From: Oscheius dolichura
Lineage: Eukaryota; Nematoda; Chromadorea; Rhabditida; Rhabditidae
DNA: 64,000 nucleotides
Direction of reading: 5' to 3'
NCBI GenBank assembly: GCA_932521035.1
Contig: OW051493.1
Location: 4,588,001 to 4,652,000 of the forward strand
A program made the position numbers and the translations under genes. Positions 12,942 through 24,982 of this stretch are shown one piece after another (within the stretch, counting starts at the first letter, position 1; each line of letters opens with the position of its first letter). The notes beneath the pieces were generated by a model. It saw only the letters and a list, made by a program, of their open reading frames with translations, did no database searches and was not told where the DNA came from.

Positions 12942-15900
12942 CTAACTATTTCGCAATTCAAGGTGAAGACTCTGTTCTAAGAAACGTGGACGAAAAGTTT
13001 TCGATGTTTCGAACCAGCAACGCACATTTTCCTCTGGAAAAAAAAATTAAAATAGGTGATGCGCTTACTTTATAGTTGCCAAGCTCCTCAAATTAGATTC
13101 GGTTTTCTCGATAACACTTTTTTTGCTATCCAATTCAGTTTTCATTTCTCGCTGAACGCCAGCCATTGTCGATTTCAATCCCTCAAACACTTGATCCATT
13201 TCGCTGAAAAATAGAAAATTATTTTTCAATTTCCGGAACATACTGCATAGTTTGTCGCTCACAATTATTCGTGTGCGCATTTGAGACTTGTCTCATACGA
13301 GCATCTAGATGACTTCTAAACTGATCCTTTAAATGTTGCTCCTTCGCATTAGAGTTCCAACGAAATCGTTCCCAGGCATATATACCACCATAGCAAACAG
13401 CTATACCAGCAATAACCTAGGCATAATTATGAAATGGTAAAAATTAAAGGCTTACTCTCCAACCAACAGCCTTGTAGACCACACCACCAATTACCAGTGC
13501 ACCCAAACTTCCATTTGCTAAATACGCTGCTGAGGTCAAAACCATTTGTGTCATCATAGCATTCTCTTCCACAGCATGGGTCATGGCTTCATCTTGAAGC
13601 TCATTGTTCGATTTATGTGCATTTTTCTATAATAGCGTAAAAAATATTGTAAAGTCAAACCAAAGCAATTGGTGTTAAAAGATTTGTTTGTATTGCTGTC
13701 ACTGGCTTTCCAGATCTGTATGCAATTATTCTGCGAATTATTGCAGACAGTCCAAATGTAAATCGAAACTCCAGATCTTCATGAAAATCTCTACAACAAG
13801 CAAATGTTTTCACTGATAAACGTACTTACTGCATAAGAGTTGGCACATCCACACAAATGGAAAATTTGAACGGTTTTCGATAACGCCATATTTCTTCTAG
13901 CTTATGCTGATAAGGTTCTGCCAAAATTTTCATGACATATTCTAAACTATTGTTTTTTTCTCCAATATCAACGTATCTTACGGAACATATCATTTTCGAG
14001 ATTCCAAATTCGACTCATAAGCCCTCCCGTGCAACGAGCTTCCAGGTCAGAACTGAGACACTTGTCAGTGAACTCGGCTAGTTTCTGAAGAGAAACAATT
14101 AAATAGTTAGCATTATTTATACCTGTTTATATTCAGAAATACCAGCAGATGAATCTATAAATGGCTGATTAAATCTATCAATAATGGCTTCTAGTCTTGC
14201 TATTTCTTCGGCATAATCAGCAGATACCTTGAATTCGAGATGTAAAAGTACTATCAATGATACCTTGAGATGAACTTCAGCTCTCAAATGTTCGGTTTGC
14301 TCGCGATAAGCCTTTTCAAATTGAGAGAAATTTATACGGCATTCGTTGAACTCCTGGCTGGCATCCTAAATTATACGGTATGAATGTATCTGTTTTTAGA
14401 GACCGAAAGTTCTTGTTCTTGGTTAGACTTCAGATTATTGAATGCAGCCTGAACGTGTTCGATATTGGTTCTCATTTTGCAGAGAATTTCCAAAGCTCTA
14501 CGGTTGTGAGCTTCGAACTTCGTCAAAATTGCCGACCTAGAATGATAATTTTTTTTAAATTGTGATTGGAAATAGTAACCGTGAGATACATTGTTCGAAA
14601 TTTTTCTCGAAACTTTGAAATTCCAAAAGCCTTTCACTATGGCCGTCCATTTGGTAAGCCTTTTGTAGTAAGCCTCTGGATTTCAGTCGTGCCTCCAACA
14701 CCTAAGAAATCTAGCCATTAAATCAATTAGCAGCTCAAAAAACCTCTCTAGAAGACACGAAGAAAACACGATCTTTCACATCTTTTTCGAAGCATACTTC
14801 TAATTCATTCACGAGAAATAGCCGGAATCTTTGCACATGTTGTTGCCTAACCTAAACTTGATATATTCCAATAATGTATGCTTGTTACGTTATCTATGTT
14901 TTCTGCTTCAGAAGCGCTGGCGTCCCAACGGTTATTCAATATGAAAATGTTTGGCTTGCTCAATTTTTTCGACACACGAATAAAAAAGTTTTTTTCCTTA
15001 AAAAAATGAAATATACAGTGATGCTTCCCTTACGGCTTGTGTTAAGGTGGATTCGGCATTGACAACCAAGACAAATACATCAGCATCTAAGCAATGTTTG
15101 TCGATCCAACTATCAAATTCCGGAGATAAATCTACACCAGGACTGAATTATGATGTAAAAGGGAAAATAACCGTTGCAAACCTATCAACGATAACAACAT
15201 CGTTTTGAAGCAACCTGTTTTCCATATCTCCTAGACCCTTTGGATGAAATATTCTGAATAATGTCATATAGCAGAGAAAAACTGGCCTACTTCAACATCG
15301 AGTCTTGCCCCATGGCTGGAAGCTCTGAATTATCGGCGCTCATAGCATGCCCGATTTTATTTAGCTTTCCCATTTCTATCCTCTGGCCATCGTCACTCAT
15401 TAGGTAACCAACTTCGTCATCGCAGCCTTGTACCTACAGAAACATAAGATGTACCTCTAGTCATAATACTTGTAAAAAGCAGCAGGTTGTGTGGCCCATT
15501 CCTTGTGGAAGCACTTTTGCATGCAGCATAGCATTTATTGTTGTGCTTTTTCCATTACTTGTTCTAAAGAAATATCAACAAATCTACTGAGTAACTGCAC
15601 CTGCCGAAAAAAACAACTTTCATGTTATCTCTTCTAAATGTATCCATAATCGTATCAATAGAATCTCGAATGGTCAAAATTTCTTGTGAGGATTCCTTAG
15701 TAGAAGCGGCTTCGCCATTCTGTGGTTCATTCATACCTAAACTCGAAAAAGAAGTCAACTGCTGAAACAATAACATACGTTCATATAGACTATGTAATTC
15801 TATAACATGTTCTCGAAGTTCAGAAAATGTTTCTCCGAGAGCCTTCTTTGCCTCATTGAAACGTGCAAGGGGTTCATTCTCTCCATTTAACCGTCTTGTT

Positions 15901-16013
15901 GTTTTACCAGTCACTAGGAGAGTAAAGAAGAAGCGAAATAGGAACTTACATGAATGGTTACCTCTACCGTTAACTTCACCGGTTGTATGTGGTATGCTTA
16001 CATATCCCGACAT
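12942..16013 (-). CDS. fzo-1: Mitofusin (mitochondrial outer-membrane fusion GTPase)
   Basis: Dynamin-superfamily GTPase of the outer mitochondrial membrane. After a helical N-terminus ([20 protein letters not shown]), the P-loop is GRTSNGKST, interrupted by an intron right after VVFFGR (about 15605). G2 is TTCCFLQV and G3 is DSPGVD. A long coiled region (HR1) follows, then two membrane passes around 13430-13600, including [16 protein letters not shown], then the C-terminal HR2 coiled coil ([17 protein letters not shown]). The stop is at 12942-12944. ATG 16013 has a splice acceptor (TCTGTTTTCCAG) 18 nt upstream. Family features are complete and the length is normal for a mitofusin. It is the first of three closely packed minus-strand genes. 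Confidence 0.93.
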
Positions 16014-16514
16014 ATGTTGTCATACAATCTGGAAAACAGAATAAGCTAGATTATTCTCAGTAAGAGCAGAAAGACAAATTCGAGTGCAGTTCCATAATAT
16101 TGAAAAATGAATTGCAATGGAACGCAAAGCGAAAGGCATTTGCATAATGGTCAGAAAGCATTCAACACAATTGTGAAACAGAAGAAAACAGGCGGAGTAA
16201 AACTGCCGCATGCATTTTCGGGGTGTGCAAGCTGCGCAGTTGTGATGCTCCCCGAATTCTGTATTTTTCCTTGAAACATTTGAATCACATCTTTTTCGCA
16301 TAGAACTGTTTCTACATTGAAATGGTACCAACCAAACTTTTAAAGAAAACTCGGTGCCTGCTTGCAGTTTAGCCTGATTTCACATGTGGAATCTTATAGA
16401 ATTTTTGTTTGAAAAAGACTAGCTCGCCAAAAACCTGAAGTGTACTAATTTTTTTTTGCAAAAAAAGAAATAGAATATTGCCCAGCTAAATATGTTCTTT
16501 TCAGTATTCTTGGA

Positions 16515-18285
16515 ATGTCTACGGCATCGTATTTACCAGATTGCTGGTCAGATGAGGAAACAATGCGTGGCTACATGGCCTCAATCAAGGTAGAATTTTT
16601 ACACATGGTTTTATTCATAGACAAATGAATAGGCCAGAAATGTAAACGCATTGGATTACGATCGAAAAGTGAGTTTCTGGTCGGATTGCATCGCGAAGCT
16701 TTGTGTAGAAGAGAAAAATGCTGTCTTTACGCTGGATCTATTGAAAAGAAAGTTTAGACGAGGAGACCGTATACCGGCATCGCTTTTTACTGTTGTGGAA
16801 TATCTCAAAAAGTGAGCCATTTCTTTCTACTTACGTTTTTATTTATTCAAGCAACAATAACATTGTGACTGTAAATGAATGGAAAGAGAAGCATTCGGGG
16901 TGGTTCAGTTGGGGAGCTTCACGTGTGATCAAAAGTTCGTCATGGTTTTTTGGATCAAACAGTTCGCTTGAGACCGACCGCCTAATTCATTTGCCTACTG
17001 TCGAGGTAGACAACTAAACATATCAAATTTTATTACAATTTTATAGCACCAAGCAAATAGTATTCTCAAATTATATGTCGACACATTAAAATCCGAATTA
17101 GACTGTACGGGTGAAGTGGTATCATATGAAGATTTGTATAATCATTCTCGGTCTCTCGTGTGTAATAAGGTAAGTTAATCTGGTAAAAAAAAGTAGTATA
17201 TCGTTTTAAGGAAACTTTCGACATAGTCCTAGATTATCTTATTGATAGTGGCGATATTACTGCTGGATTTGCTAAGAATGGAGACAAAGTTATTAAATTC
17301 AAAGTAAATTTTTGTTCATAATGGTAGAACAAACAACTTTTAGGATACATCAAGTGACGGTCCTGTTCAGTTTACAGAAGCCGATGCTTCTGTTCATGAC
17401 ATTCGGAGAGCAATGGTTAAAGTTGAAAAAGACATTCAGTTACTAGAAGCAAAAATGAAAAAGTAAGCTACCGTGACATTAATAGTTCGAAATTATCTTA
17501 GGTTTGATGAAGATACCCGTAAAGCAATTCGAGCGGGTGACAAAACACGTGCTGCGACGTTTCTTAGGCAAAAGAAGAGGTAGCGGTTCAGATTACTTGA
17601 CAATAATCAAAAGTATAGAGCTCAGAAAGATATTGCGGATAAGGATGGGCAACTGCAGGGTTTACTTTCCATGTTGCATCAACTGGCATCAAGCAAGGTT
17701 GAAATTGCGCTATGTAATTTATTACGATTTTTTTTAGCTCAATAGAGAAGTTATTGATGCATACAAGCTAGGAGCACAGGCTTTCAAATCAAATCTATCA
17801 CGTCATGGATTGTCTCCTGCAAAAGTAAGTGAATTAATTTGAACAAGGCGCTTATTGACTTGTAAGGTAAGAGTAGCGAACTAAACTTTGAAGAAGTTGA
17901 AGAATAGTTTTCATGTACAGAGAAATCACGCTGCTTATTTGTTCTGTGAATTTCGTGTTTATATATTATTTAGGTTGACGAAACTATGGACGAAATTCAA
18001 AATTCTGTAGACAGCTACAGAGAAATAGAAGAAGCTCTCAGCCATGGATTTGGTCTTCGAGATAAGGCCGAAGTGAGTTCCTCTTGTAAACGTTATGAAA
18101 GATCTGCTTAGGAAGATGATCTCGAGAAAGAACTTGACGGCTTGTTACAAGAAAACAAGGAAAAAGCAACTAGGGCTCCGGTGCAGCTTCCAGACGTGCC
18201 TTCGAGAAGTTTTGGAATAACTGACATAGATATGGAAGATGACAGTCTCGAAAAGAGGCTTCAGCGCCTGCGCGAAGCTGCATAA
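16515..18285 (+). CDS. chmp-7: CHMP7, ESCRT-III-related protein
   Basis: The N-terminal half holds tandem winged-helix-like segments (LPDCWSDEETMRGYM, FWSDCIAKLCVEE, SWFFGSNSS). The C-terminal half is a Snf7-type ESCRT-III core of long charged helices (VEKDIQLLEAKMKKFDED, AFLR-type KKR repeats, MDEIQNSVDSYREIEEAL), ending DDSLEKRLQRLREAA. This two-part layout is that of CHMP7, which recruits ESCRT-III to the nuclear envelope. The start ATG 16515 lies 11 nt after TTTTCAG, again a leader-type acceptor. The stop is TAA 18283-18285. A 39-nt intron near 17580-17618 is inferred from the frame. The gene converges with rpl-32. Confidence 0.9.
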
Positions 18286-18594
18286 ACTAAATTGTATCTT
18301 GTGAAAAATCTTCAAGTTTATGGGTGAATTTATCTAATTTGTGAATAACATAATAAATCTTCGTCATGTACTTTAAAATCTTGGTCGTTGAGAAGAGATG
18401 CATCGAGTTTCATAACGTCTTTTTGGTATTACAGGCAAGTTTTGGGATGTCAACTAAGTCTACCTACTCAATTTGCTGACGTGCGACTTATATCCATCAC
18501 TCCTATCGTGTCAACGAGCCGACTTACATATATGAGACATTCTTACGTTTTAAAACTTTTATAAAGTAAACAATTCATTTTAACAAGAAACAAA
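18286..18594. other. Convergent 3' flanks of CHMP7 and L32
   Basis: About 300 nt shared by the 3' ends of two convergent genes. AATAAA-type signals are present for the plus-strand gene (about 18352). No coding sequence or structured RNA was noticed. Confidence 0.5.
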
Positions 18595-19164
18595 TTACTC
18601 GCTCTCCTCGGTACGAATACGGGCATGTCCGTTGGTAAGCTTGATTCCGAGCTGATTGGCCCTCTCTACAATAAGCTTGCGGGTCTTGGCAGAGGTAGTG
18701 TGAGCAACTTCTCCGATGTATTTGTATGACTGCATCAAGATCATGTCGAGGTCCTACAAGAAAATAATTAGTTCAGTTCTTTGTTCTGTTAACTATCCCC
18801 AGAAAGTGCTTGCAAGTAGTGTCTGCCAACTTTTACACACACAAAAAATGCTCACCTTAGCATTACGAACAACAACCTTCTTCATTCCACAGGGAAGGAC
18901 AAACTTTGTTCTCTTGTCTGATCCGTAACCAATGACGGGCATGTGGGCCATTCCACGGAAACGTCTGCGGACACGGTTGTCAATTCCCTTGGGTTTACGC
19001 CAGTTAGGCTTCAGTCGGTGATAGCTGAAATGGTAATGATTAGATCAACGCTAAAATATTACAAAACAACAGGACGAAAAGTCTTACCGATCACTCTCAT
19101 GGCGCTTGAACTTGGTGATCTTCTTTTTAACGATACGAACCTTGGTTCCTGATACAAATACCAT
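18595..19164 (-). CDS. rpl-32: Ribosomal protein L32 (eL32)
   Basis: Cytosolic large-subunit protein. Conserved blocks include [41 protein letters not shown] and the tail ARIRTEESE. Three coding exons: the first intron lies after HESDR (about 19025-19087) and the second is about 100 nt (about 18755-18855). The N-terminus ([15 protein letters not shown]) is slightly divergent from other eL32 proteins. ATG 19164 is 6 nt downstream of an acceptor (ATATTGCAG), so either a 5'UTR intron or a trans-spliced leader precedes it. The gene is divergent from the unknown membrane protein to its right, and the roughly 400 bp between them probably contain both promoters. Confidence 0.95.
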
Positions 19165-19571
19165 TTTACCCTGCAATATTGATTTGTAAAACGGGTGAAA
19201 AATTCGAGGATACAAGGAAATACGAAGAGTACAGTAAATTTAGCATAAGTTGCAATGATAACTCTTGAAATGCAGTTTACTTCAATTTTAGAACGAAAAT
19301 CTATAACAAAATCTTCAGAAAAGGAACACAACGAGGAAAGGAGAAGAGGAAATTTAGGCTAGTGGCGAAAAAGGCGTAAATTTTGGCTGCGTAGCAAAGC
19401 TTGCCCGCCAAATGTTTGGACGCCGGACTTGTTTCAGATTCTAGCGCGTTTACGGTCACACCGTGTTTGTGTTCAACTCAATCTGACTCGCTTCTTCGGG
19501 TGAAAATGGGTATTTTTGGTAGTTCATCCAGAAAAGAGATAAACTGGATTAACACTATAAAAGGTGGAAAG

Positions 19572-20623
19572 ATGTCAACAGGCCATTCTGCCCCCGTCAT
19601 GCTAAAGACCATGTTGTTCTTGCTTCTACTAAAAGGAGTGATTTCGAACAACGATGAAATCAAGTGTCAACGAAATCTACAATTAGCTGAAAAAGCGCTG
19701 GCGGATGTCTACGTAGTCGACAGAAGTTCAGATATAGCACGAGTAACCGCCACAAAACTATAACTGTCGAGCTTTCCAGGCGTTTTATCGCTACGCTACC
19801 TGTTGGCTGGGCACAAAGAGAGTGAAAGATATTTGGGATGACGGTATGTTCTCAGTTTAAAGCGGTATAAAAGTTGTTTAGAACAGTATTCAGCCTCGCA
19901 CATCATCGAGATTGTAATCGGGGATGTGGAACTGGCCAAGGCGATCAAACCCAGCAGTTCGGCTTTTCAGAATTGATAATTCTACACTTTCTAGGGTCGA
20001 TCCGTGTCTCTGCCCTTCATCGATGCGACGCGTGGAACACTGCCTGTCTGAATGAGCCAAAAGTTGAGGATCTGCCCGGCCATGCCCGTATAATCCACAC
20101 CCATCCTTCCGATTTCCGCTGTAGGCCTTGTCCGATACAGAGACGAGTCCTTTCAGACGCCTCGCAGCTACTGATCGCCGGGAAGTACGAGAGGAACGAG
20201 ACACAGGAACACGGGGGCGAGTACGCCTCCGAGCTGGCCCGGCTATACCACAGCCAGGCCCTCCGGATGGGAGGGATCGTCGTCCTCGTCCTCATCTTCA
20301 TCCTCTTCACCTGCGGCGTCTGCTGCCATTCCACCTACACCATCGCAATCCTCCACGACGACATCGGCTGGCGGTAGGGCCTCTCCCCCTTTTTTTTCAG
20401 TATTACGGTACTTTCCAGACGGGAGCAGCTGGTAAACCGAAACGACGAGGACCTATTCCGAATTGTCCCCCCGGAGGACGGGGCCGCGACGCCTCCTCCC
20501 CTCCGGTCTCCCGCCCCGGGACTGCAGACGGCCATGAGCAGGACCTCGCTGAGCTCGTTCGGGACGGACAAGACCCAGGCTAGCCGGTCGGTGAAGAGCG
20601 CCTCGCTGATCTCCCTCGAATGA
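19572..20623 (+). CDS. Unrecognised single-pass membrane protein
   Basis: Four or more exons. ATG 19572 gives a signal peptide centred on MLKTMLFLLLLKGV; in-frame ATGs at 19401 and 19506 are alternatives. A short ectodomain follows, with NLQLAEKALADVY and then YRYATCWLGTKRVKDIWDD. The membrane helix is GGIVVLVLIFILFTCGVCC (about 20270-20330), and the cytoplasmic tail is Ser/Thr/Pro-rich, ending SVKSASLISLE. The splice at about 20376-20423 is well supported by frame. The middle exons between about 19970 and 20150 are uncertain because every frame contains a stop without splicing. I do not recognise the family. Base composition switches from AT-rich to GC-rich inside this gene, near 20.0 kb. 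Confidence 0.55.
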
Positions 20624-22265
20624 GCTGCTCGTCCTCTTATGGCCAGCACTTGTATTAGTCCATGACGGAATGAAGATGATTCCAGAGAGATCTCGTTTGT
20701 CCGCGACAGGGGCCCGGGTCAGGCTTTGTGTACTGTCGAGCCGTGTCCTAACGGCACGTTCCCACTGCCAGCAGGACCATTGACACTCCTGGGTCAAGCG
20801 GCGGGAAAACAGTCGCGATAGGCTATAATCGGCGGGAGAAGGTGCCAATCCAATTGGAGATCTCCTTCCTCTCCCGGATTACCCTCCCCAGGTTCTGCCA
20901 TTTCTGACTATGCGTACACTTTGTTCCCGGGGCACAATAATATCTCGTCACGCCTATTGGCCGGGAGAGATAGACCGCGGTGGGATAGCCAGTCGCCTTG
21001 GAGACAAGGGAAGTGCATCGTGACGTCTGCCCTGCTCCCCTCCCTCCACTCGTATATAATTCCCTTGTCCGACTCATTCCCTGCTCCCCTGACCGCCTCG
21101 GCCACCCAGTCCACTGACCTTCTCTCGGTGCGCGTCAATCTCGCGCACAGATGTTTTCCCGCCTATTGGCTTCTGTCCAATTGGTGGGAGGAGAGTGACC
21201 CTTCCGAGGTTTGGCCGCGCAAAACACCATCACAGTTGACCCCTGCTTGTATAATCGCCATTATCTCGTCCACGCCTTTCACCCAAATTACTTGTCCTTA
21301 CCTTTCCCCCATATCTCAACCAGCTCTCTCACCTCCTCCTCCTCCAATTAAAGTCATTTCTCCTCATTTCGAATATTATATTTAAATTAAAAATTAAATT
21401 AGAGACAGGGAGAGGAAGGAAAGTCTGCCGGCCATCCTCCGCTACCGTAACCCTCTGGCGACGGCGACGCCTTTCGAAAGGCTTCGTCGGCCGTATTCGC
21501 CGGCGGCCTCCCGATTGATAACATCGGACGGCTTCTGGCAACTTCGGCCTTGTTTCCCCCCTTTTTTATATTGCAGTCCACGTCAAAATCAGCTCAATTT
21601 CAGTAAAAGAGCGAGCCCGTCCCATTGTGTGTGTCTTATATTCAATGCGTCGCTGGGTGGCGAGAGTCCAGACAGGGGAGGGTGGGGTTGGGCTACAGGA
21701 ACGCAGAGTAATCCAACGTCCCCGCCCCCTATGGACCCGAAAGGGTGGGCGCCAACCTCGTCTTCCCCTCCTACCTTATCATAATTACCTTTCCTATGGA
21801 GCTCAGAGGAACCGAAGGGTCCTGCCAGGTCCCCGATGCCCCCATCCCGCCCCCATCCAGTCTATTTTTAGGCTTATTGGACGACTACCACGATCGATAG
21901 CAAACTTTTTAGATTGACATTTTTCATTTTGTCATTTTTAAAACTCTCTACTGCTTCAAAAGGCTTCCCCCCGTCCTCCCCGAGCCTTCTACAGTCTAAA
22001 CGACCGTAATCGCCTTTTCCTGGTGCGTGTACCTAAATGACGTTCGAATTTCGCGCGCGCAAACACCTGCTGGCAGGCTGCCAAGCGCCCTTTGGTCTCC
22101 GCTGGGGACACATTTGCTCCGGAAGGCTGGCTGGACTTGGATGCATCTGTTCTCCTTGTTCTTTTCTGCTCATTTCGACTGCTCTTCGTGTTCTCTTCGT
22201 CTCCTCCTTGTGTCCTCCTCGTGTCTTCTCCTGTCCATTGTGAAACTCTTCCGTTTCCAGGAATC
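20624..22265. other. Intergenic region, no gene supported
   Basis: About 1.6 kb with no conserved coding exon in either direction. A pyrimidine-rich tract (about 22140-22260) ends in a splice acceptor TTTCCAG 5 nt before the next gene's ATG, so its end is either a 5'UTR intron or an outron. Several CG-rich promoter-like stretches are present but none can be assigned. Confidence 0.5.
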
Positions 22266-22975
22266 ATGTCTGCCGTAGAGGATAGGACCGCTGAGAAGAG
22301 GCGTCTGGACGACGAGAACGAGGTATCCGCCAAGGAGCCGAGATTGGAAAAGAACGGAAAGGAAGAAGTGAGTTGTCGTTTTGACGATCCTCGTGGAGGG
22401 GGAGACGGCGATCGCCGGTCCTCGCGATCCTTTCCACTTTGCTCTGCGCTTTCTCATGGTGTTATTTGCAGGTTGAGGTCATCGGAGAGAAGACCGCCGT
22501 GAAGGGTGAGTTTTCGTCATGAGCTCTAGCTGTGGCTATCTGTGAGCAGTGCGAGAGTCGATAGGAGCGCGGGCAGGGCAGCCGCCGGCCTCGGAGCGAG
22601 AGAGCGCACGACTGGGGAGAAACAGACCCGGGGCCGGGGCTAGACGACGCGAGCGGCAGAGACACAGTGGCCCGCGGCCGAGGAAGATAACAGCCCGCCT
22701 CTGTGAGCCTCGAATCGAATTGATTTCCAATGAACAGCTGAAGGACAACTGCCATTTCAGAGGTACCCGAGGGCGAAGAGGAGGATGACGAGGACGCCGA
22801 CGACGAGGAGGTCCACGATGAGTCATCAGAGGGAGAGGGTGAGGGATCCGAGGGTAAGTCCGGTCGGTACATATGATGATGGGATTTAGTTGCAGGAGAA
22901 GGCGAGGAGGAAGGAGACGACTCCGGAGAAGAAGAGGAAGGCGACGAGGGAGAAGGCGGCGAAGAGTCCGATTGA
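22266..22975 (+). CDS. Prothymosin-like highly acidic nuclear protein
   Basis: Small protein of about 105 residues from four exons. A charged N-terminus with a basic cluster (TAEKRRLDDENE, KEPRLEKNGKEE) is followed by a tail made almost wholly of E, D, G and S (EGEEEDDEDADDEEVHDE through GEGGEESD) with no hydrophobic core. That composition matches prothymosin alpha and similar histone-binding acidic proteins. Unlike vertebrate prothymosin, the basic cluster is at the N-terminal rather than the C-terminal end. Homology cannot be told from composition alone. Exons: 22266-22366, about 22473-22505, about 22762-22853 and about 22894-22975. The acceptor is 5 nt before the ATG. Confidence 0.65.
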
Positions 22976-23803
22976 GCGACGACGTCCCCGGCTGCCCCTG
23001 TCCCCGGTTCCCCGTTCCCCTCTCGGCATCTCGCCCGTCACCGGGTCCGACCCTCATCGTTTGACTCTCATCATTGTTTCACTACCCTTTATATTTTGTC
23101 TAATTATATGGCATTCTCCCCCTGATATTTATGTGAAGTACCGTATCGTCCCCCCAGTCCCCGTACTACCTTTCGCATGTTACACCTCATGTTTTTGTAT
23201 AAATGGTCATGCGAAAGTACCCGCCAGTTGCTCAAATCTCAACGATCATCTGATCTCCTCGCTTGACTAGCCACCTGAGTGTCTCCCCACTGAAAATTAG
23301 TAAATACAGCTGTCTCCGAAGAACAAACTGCTAGAATCCCCTCTCTTATTGCGAGGACAAGGCCGATTCCGGAGATAATAATTGAAAAAGAGTACAAAAT
23401 GATGGGGGTATGTCTATTTATCACCGTCTCCCGGGTGGTCGTTCTTTTTTAGTCGAGTGATTCCCGTGCCCCGCCCGGACCGGGTGCGGGGATGGATGCC
23501 GCTGTACAAGGGCATCTGGTTCCGCTATGGGAACGGCACACACGTCAAATAGCTGTGAAATTGTGGTCGCGTTGTAATAATTATGAGCAACCCTTATTGA
23601 GAGGCCCATCTCGGGTGGAGACCCCCCTTTGGCGGTCGGCCAAAAGCAGTCTCGATGGTAGATCTCCTCGGATAAAATCGGCAGCCGGCTAGCCACACGA
23701 CGAGCCAATCAAGCCGAGAGAATGAGAAGTAAGAGAAAAGAGAAGGACTGGCGACGGACAAGCATTTATTGTATCACCCAAAAGGTCCGTCTACTTGCCG
23801 AGT
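22976..23803. other. Convergent 3' flanks
   Basis: Lies between the plus-strand acidic-protein gene and the minus-strand Lys-rich gene. The first part is the 3'UTR of the acidic protein. I see no coding exon or structured RNA in the rest. Confidence 0.4.
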
Positions 23804-24133
23804 CTACTTGGTCTTGCTCTTGTTGCTTGACTTGGCCGTCTTGCTCTTGCCCTTGCTCTTCTTGTCCTTCTTCTTGTCCGTCTTCCCCGGCTTCTCCTTC
23901 TTCTCCTTCGTCACCTTCTTGCCCTTCTTGCCCTTCTTCTTCTTCTCCTTCTTCACCTTCACCTTCCTGGCCTTGGGGATGTGCTCGAGGCGGGACTTGG
24001 TCATACTCCTCACGAAGTACAGGTGGCCGACGAAGCCGATCAGCAAGAGGAGGATGAACGTCACAGCTGCGGAGCCGACCATGGCCGGCATGTACTCTAT
24101 CTTATCGCCCTGCTTCACAATTGTACTGGACAT
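23804..24133 (-). CDS. Single-pass membrane protein with Lys-rich tail
   Basis: A 109-residue protein from ATG 24133. A short N-terminus (MSSTIVKQGDKIEYMP) is followed by one membrane helix (AAVTFILLLLIGFVGHLYF), then a tail of roughly 60 residues that is mostly Lys with Ser, Thr and Gly (motifs such as KKEKKKKGKKGKK). A splice acceptor (CTTTCCAG) lies 5 nt upstream of this ATG, so I prefer it to the in-frame ATG at 24172. The layout resembles small membrane proteins with a polybasic cytosolic face that can bind acidic phospholipid or ribosomes; no family is recognised. The tail is low-complexity and prone to length change. Confidence 0.65.
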   Translation of the reverse strand: MSSTIVKQGDKIEYMPAMVGSAAVTFILLLLIGFVGHLYFVRSMTKSRLEHIPKARKVKVKKEKKKKGKKGKKVTKEKKEKPGKTDKKKDKKSKGKSKTAKSSNKSKTK

Positions 24134-24982
24134 TTCTGCTGGAAAGACGACCTTCTGCTGGACAGAAGCCAACCAAATGATCCCGTCTCCCCAACTGACT
24201 ATTACAGGATAAATCCTCTAGAAGGAAGAACGCCGGGAGACAATGAATCATGTTGTCAGTCGGCCGACTATGGCAACTTATCAGAATGACGAACAGGCTT
24301 CTCGACTGTGAGCGCGAAACAACAAGAATAAGCAGCCGGCTTACCACCTCAGGCCAGCGATCCTTTTCGATTTCGGTCGCCTTTTCCACCCCACTGGGCA
24401 CTGTGTTCTCAGCCCAGACGAAGAAGAGAAAACGACGGCCTTTTTTTGCTTTGATCGAATAGAAAGCGAGTCTGATCGAGGATCGAAATAAGGAGAAAGC
24501 GGGACGGAAGCGAGAGCCGCGCTATCTGTCACGACCAGGCCATCCTCTCTCTCTTTTTGACCCTCCTCCACACACTCTGGCCTTCTTCAAGAGGGGGGGG
24601 GGGGGGGGGGGGGGAAGACATCATAACCAAGAGGAAGGGCGTATTAGAGGAGATCTTTTCTTTTCGAGAAAGATATTCCCCTTTCCAGTATTAAAAGAAA
24701 GGAAACCACTCGGGCGCTGTACAAACTGCACTGTCTCATTTTAATCTCTAAAGGATTCGAGGTCTTGAGAGAAGGGAGATCCTCTCTTCAACTGATTGAT
24801 GATAACTGATAAAGACGGCTATGCAGTAGGATGTGTGTTTCCAGTTAGGACAAAGGGAACAATGGCACCGGTGCCGGGCTCATCTGGCAGAAGGAGTAGA
24901 ACAGTGTTGTCGTCGGCTGGACCCGTCTCGTCCGTTCCGCGTGGGGGCGTGTCTTCTCTCATTCTTCCGCAACTTGGCCACG
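24134..24982. other. Divergent intergenic region with poly-G
   Basis: Shared upstream region of the minus-strand Lys-rich gene and the plus-strand peroxidase gene. It contains the 22-base G run at 24593-24614. No convincing coding sequence. Confidence 0.5.
24593..24614 (+). repeat. Poly-G tract (22 G)
   Basis: An uninterrupted run of 22 G on the plus strand within a divergent intergenic region. Such runs can form G-quadruplexes and are unstable in nematodes lacking the DOG-1/FANCJ helicase. The exact length is prone to sequencing error. Confidence 0.9.
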
